A DNA stretch of 22,923 bases. It comes from 2011-GWA2-47-8b sp964361325 (lineage in GTDB: Bacteria > Patescibacteriota > Minisyncoccia > UBA6257 > WO2-44-18). Location: contig CAYHZT010000009.1 of NCBI GenBank assembly GCA_964361325.1, positions 1-22,923 on the forward strand, written 5' to 3'. Below, piece after piece: positions 21,321 through 22,923 of this stretch. The position numbers and the translations under genes are program-made. The first letter of the stretch is position 1; every line of letters begins with the position of its first letter. The notes below the pieces were generated by a model. That model was given only the letters and a program-made list of their open reading frames with translations. It made no database searches and was not told the origin of the DNA.

Positions 21321-22364
21321 TTACAAGTAACGGTTTAAAAAGAAAAGAACAAGTCCAAGAGCGCTTGCGACTACCGAAATAATCCAAAAACGCATGGTGA
21401 CTTTGGTTTCCGGCCAGCCCAAGGCCTCAAAGTGATGGTGAATGGGCGCCGATAGAAAAACTTTCTTTCCCCGCAGTTTCCGGCTAAGCACCTGAATAAT
21501 TACCGATAATGATTCCAAAACTAAAATGGAAGCAAACAACGGCAAAAGAAGCGTGGTGTTGGTAAGCATGGCAATTACTCCCATGGTAATCCCGAGCGAC
21601 ATCGAACCGGTGTCGCCCATGAAAAAACGGGCCGGGTAAATGTTAAACCATAAAAAAGCGAGGAGCGCTCCGATAGTCACTCCGCCGAAAGTGGCCAGAT
21701 CGTATCGTCCGATAGCGAAAGCGACCGCCGTTAGCGCGCAGAAGGCAAAAAGCAGTACTCCCCCCGCCAGCCCGTCTAAACCGTCCGTTTCATTAGCCGA
21801 AAAAGCGCTCGCTACGATAATAAAAACGAATAAAGGAATATACAGCCAGCCGATTTCGACATTGCCGACAAAGGGCACCGCCAGAACATCCCACCCTAAA
21901 CGGTAGTAAAACCAAAGCGCGCCTATTAGGGCAAGCAGCAGATAAACTACCAGTTTTTGGCTCATCCGCAATCCCCCGCCATAGGGACCGATCTTCAAGA
22001 TTCCCAAAATGTCGTCCGCTAAACCCAAAAGGGCCGCCACCAACATTGCCGCGATCGGTAAATAAGTTTGGGCGCGATCGACAAAGTTTAAATAAGTCCA
22101 AAGTCCGTCGAAAAGCAAATCCAGAACCAAAAATATCACTGCCAGTCCCAAAACCGTTAACCAAATAATTACACCGCCCATAGTTGGCGTGCCCGCTTTC
22201 TTGGCGTGCAGTTTGGAAAAAATCGGAGCGGAATCGCTCGCCCGAATTTGTTTGTGAAGATGAAATTTTTCCAAAAGCCGCGCGATAAAAGGCGTCAAAG
22301 CAAAAGCCGCCAAGAAAGCGACTACGGCAAGGCCGATAACTCTAACGGCTTGTAAAACGATCAT
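21321..22364 (-). CDS. mraY: Phospho-N-acetylmuramoyl-pentapeptide transferase
   Basis: A polytopic membrane enzyme of 347 residues that joins UDP-MurNAc-pentapeptide to undecaprenyl phosphate, making lipid I. Motifs are HAKKAGTPTMGGVIIW, GLADDILGILK (the Asp pair), SANETDGLDGLAGG (usual NLTDGLDGLA), FMGDTGSMSLG and PIHHHFEALGWPETKV. About ten membrane helices are visible. The ATG is two bases from the left arm of the inverted repeat that bounds the GIY-YIG gene, and no ribosome site remains upstream, so the insertion may have changed its expression signals. Confidence 0.95.
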   Translation of the reverse strand: MIVLQAVRVIGLAVVAFLAAFALTPFIARLLEKFHLHKQIRASDSAPIFSKLHAKKAGTPTMGGVIIWLTVLGLAVIFLVLDLLFDGLWTYLNFVDRAQTYLPIAAMLVAALLGLADDILGILKIGPYGGGLRMSQKLVVYLLLALIGALWFYYRLGWDVLAVPFVGNVEIGWLYIPLFVFIIVASAFSANETDGLDGLAGGVLLFAFCALTAVAFAIGRYDLATFGGVTIGALLAFLWFNIYPARFFMGDTGSMSLGITMGVIAMLTNTTLLLPLFASILVLESLSVIIQVLSRKLRGKKVFLSAPIHHHFEALGWPETKVTMRFWIISVVASALGLVLFFLNRYL

Positions 22365-22365
22365 A

Positions 22366-22658
22366 CCCGGTAGCTACAACTTCGACTGATAATACGACTT
22401 TAGCCTTTTAGCCAAAGACCTCCGACCATAGGTAGTTTTAAAATATTTCTCTCTTCGCATAGCATCTTCTTGATTTGTGCAAGCTTCAAAATAGATGAGT
22501 TTCATTGGTAATCTTGGCCTGGTTGCAAGAGATTGTCCTTTTTCATGTTTTTCTAATCTTTCTCGCAAATTATTTGTGTAACCGATATATCTTTGTTTAT
22601 CCTTAAGACTTTCCAAAACATACACATAGAAAAACATGGTCGAAGTTGTAGCACCGGG
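22366..22658. mobile_element. Inverted-repeat-bounded GIY-YIG unit (possible small mobile element)
   Basis: Left arm 22366-22386 begins CCCGGTAGCTACAACTTCGA. The right arm 22638-22658 is its reverse complement apart from one missing base and the base at the inner edge. The 293-bp unit contains only the GIY-YIG ORF. The stop codon of the ORF lies in one arm and its ATG touches the other. Confidence 0.6.
22374..22637 (-). CDS. GIY-YIG nuclease domain protein (UPF0213/YhbQ-like)
   Basis: From ATG 22637 this is an 87-residue single-domain GIY-YIG protein. FYVYVLES and RYIGYTNNLRERLEKH give the GIY and YIG strands with the catalytic Tyr and Arg. ATRPRLPMKLIYFE supplies the central strand, and DAMRREKYFK the metal-binding Glu helix. 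RSLAKRL follows. A longer start at 22661 (MPGATTST) would translate the right inverted-repeat arm and is less likely. Such stand-alone domains are structure-specific or homing-type nucleases; the role of this small group is mostly unknown. No ribosome site or terminator is visible. The gene breaks the otherwise tight carboxypeptidase-mraY spacing. Confidence 0.88.
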   Translation of the reverse strand: MFFYVYVLESLKDKQRYIGYTNNLRERLEKHEKGQSLATRPRLPMKLIYFEACTNQEDAMRREKYFKTTYGRRSLAKRLKSYYQSKL

Positions 22659-22669
22659 CATGGAGATTT

Positions 22670-22923
22670 CTATCTACTAATAAATCTATTATACAAAACA
22701 AGCGTGTCAGCATGGCGGTCGTCGCTTCCCAGAACAATGATGAGGAGCGGGCGACCGTCGTTATTAAACAATGATATCAAATTGCCGTTGGCTTCATCAA
22801 TAAATCCGGTTTTACCGCCGATAAAATCCGGCTGACCGGCAAAAGGATGAATGTTGCCCTCGCTCTCTTGAGTAATTCGGAAAATTTCGGGGTGATGGTA
22901 GTAAATATACATAACCAATTTCT
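22670..22923 (-). CDS. Serine-type D-Ala-D-Ala carboxypeptidase (peptidase S11), C-terminal fragment
   Basis: Only the last 84 codons are in the window; the gene continues past the right edge in the same open frame. FIGGKTGFIDEANGNLIS carries the KTG box of S11 penicillin-binding proteins (DacA/PBP5 type), followed by LLIIVLGSDDRHADTLVLYN, the usual strand and helix after it. The SxxK and SxN boxes must be further right. Such enzymes trim the terminal D-Ala from peptidoglycan stem peptides. It ends at TAG 22672-22670, 11 bases from the inverted repeat of the GIY-YIG unit. It would lack the C-terminal amphipathic anchor domain of E. coli PBP5. Confidence 0.85.
   Translation of the reverse strand, partial: KLVMYIYYHHPEIFRITQESEGNIHPFAGQPDFIGGKTGFIDEANGNLISLFNNDGRPLLIIVLGSDDRHADTLVLYNRFISR

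Noticed and set aside
22638..22661. Longer start of the GIY-YIG protein (MPGATTST)
   Set aside because: It would translate the inverted-repeat arm. The ATG at 22637 sits just after the arm and directly before the conserved first strand.

Overview
The window looks like a chromosomal segment from a small-genome bacterium, most likely Patescibacteria/CPR and possibly Parcubacteria. That is an inference from gene content and protein style, because there is no rRNA here to test it. It carries ordinary housekeeping and cell-wall genes (ychF start, serS, lysS, gltX, greA, alr, ftsQ, ftsW, murG, mraY and the 3' end of a D-Ala-D-Ala carboxypeptidase gene). Genes often overlap or abut. Several have a -10 box only 7-9 bases before the start codon, which suggests leaderless mRNAs. 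Of the complete genes only alr ends in TGA; the others end in TAA or TAG. The standard code fits, with one striking exception noted below.

Left part (1-4650): the first codons of ychF read leftward. A divergent P-loop ATPase-CYTH fusion follows. Next is an unusual fatty-acid beta-oxidation pair: a 3-hydroxyacyl-CoA dehydrogenase gene interrupted by a TGA exactly where a conserved glycine is expected, then a 707-residue enoyl-CoA hydratase/acyl-CoA dehydrogenase fusion. The two genes look like a FadJ-type multifunctional enzyme split in two, with the hydratase half, including its linker helix, attached to an acyl-CoA dehydrogenase. No thiolase, acyl-CoA ligase or electron-transfer flavoprotein lies in the window.

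Middle (4650-9650): a small uncharacterised protein, a 272-bp element with imperfect terminal inverted repeats and nested internal stems, a GT-C membrane glycosyltransferase, a convergent ftsQ-alr pair joined by a TGATG overlap, and a CPBP-type membrane protease. Centre (9650-13800): serS with a small in-frame repeat insertion, the greA-lysS pair, a GT2 glycosyltransferase, and a 49-codon gene with a perfect consensus promoter, strong ribosome binding site and terminator.

Intergenic region 13798-14312: two adjacent long-stem palindromic elements, one containing a perfect 28-bp palindrome. They resemble no RNA class I can name.

Right part (14313-22923), all leftward: an unannotated 55-codon hydrophobic protein gene directly after a coiled-coil M23 peptidase gene, then (reading backwards along the transcript) gltX, murG, ftsW, a D-aminoacylase-like gene, a small membrane protein gene and mraY. 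The D-aminoacylase-like gene sits where murD would be in a canonical mraY-murD-ftsW-murG cluster, and two expected metal/catalytic residues are replaced. A GIY-YIG nuclease ORF bounded by 20-bp inverted repeats sits between mraY and the carboxypeptidase gene and looks like a small inserted unit.

The best leads are the rearranged beta-oxidation module with its TGA at a glycine position, the three complex palindromic/structured elements, the inverted-repeat-bounded GIY-YIG gene, the highly expressed 49-aa basic protein, and the D-aminoacylase homologue in the murD slot. All family assignments come from motif recognition; no database search was run.
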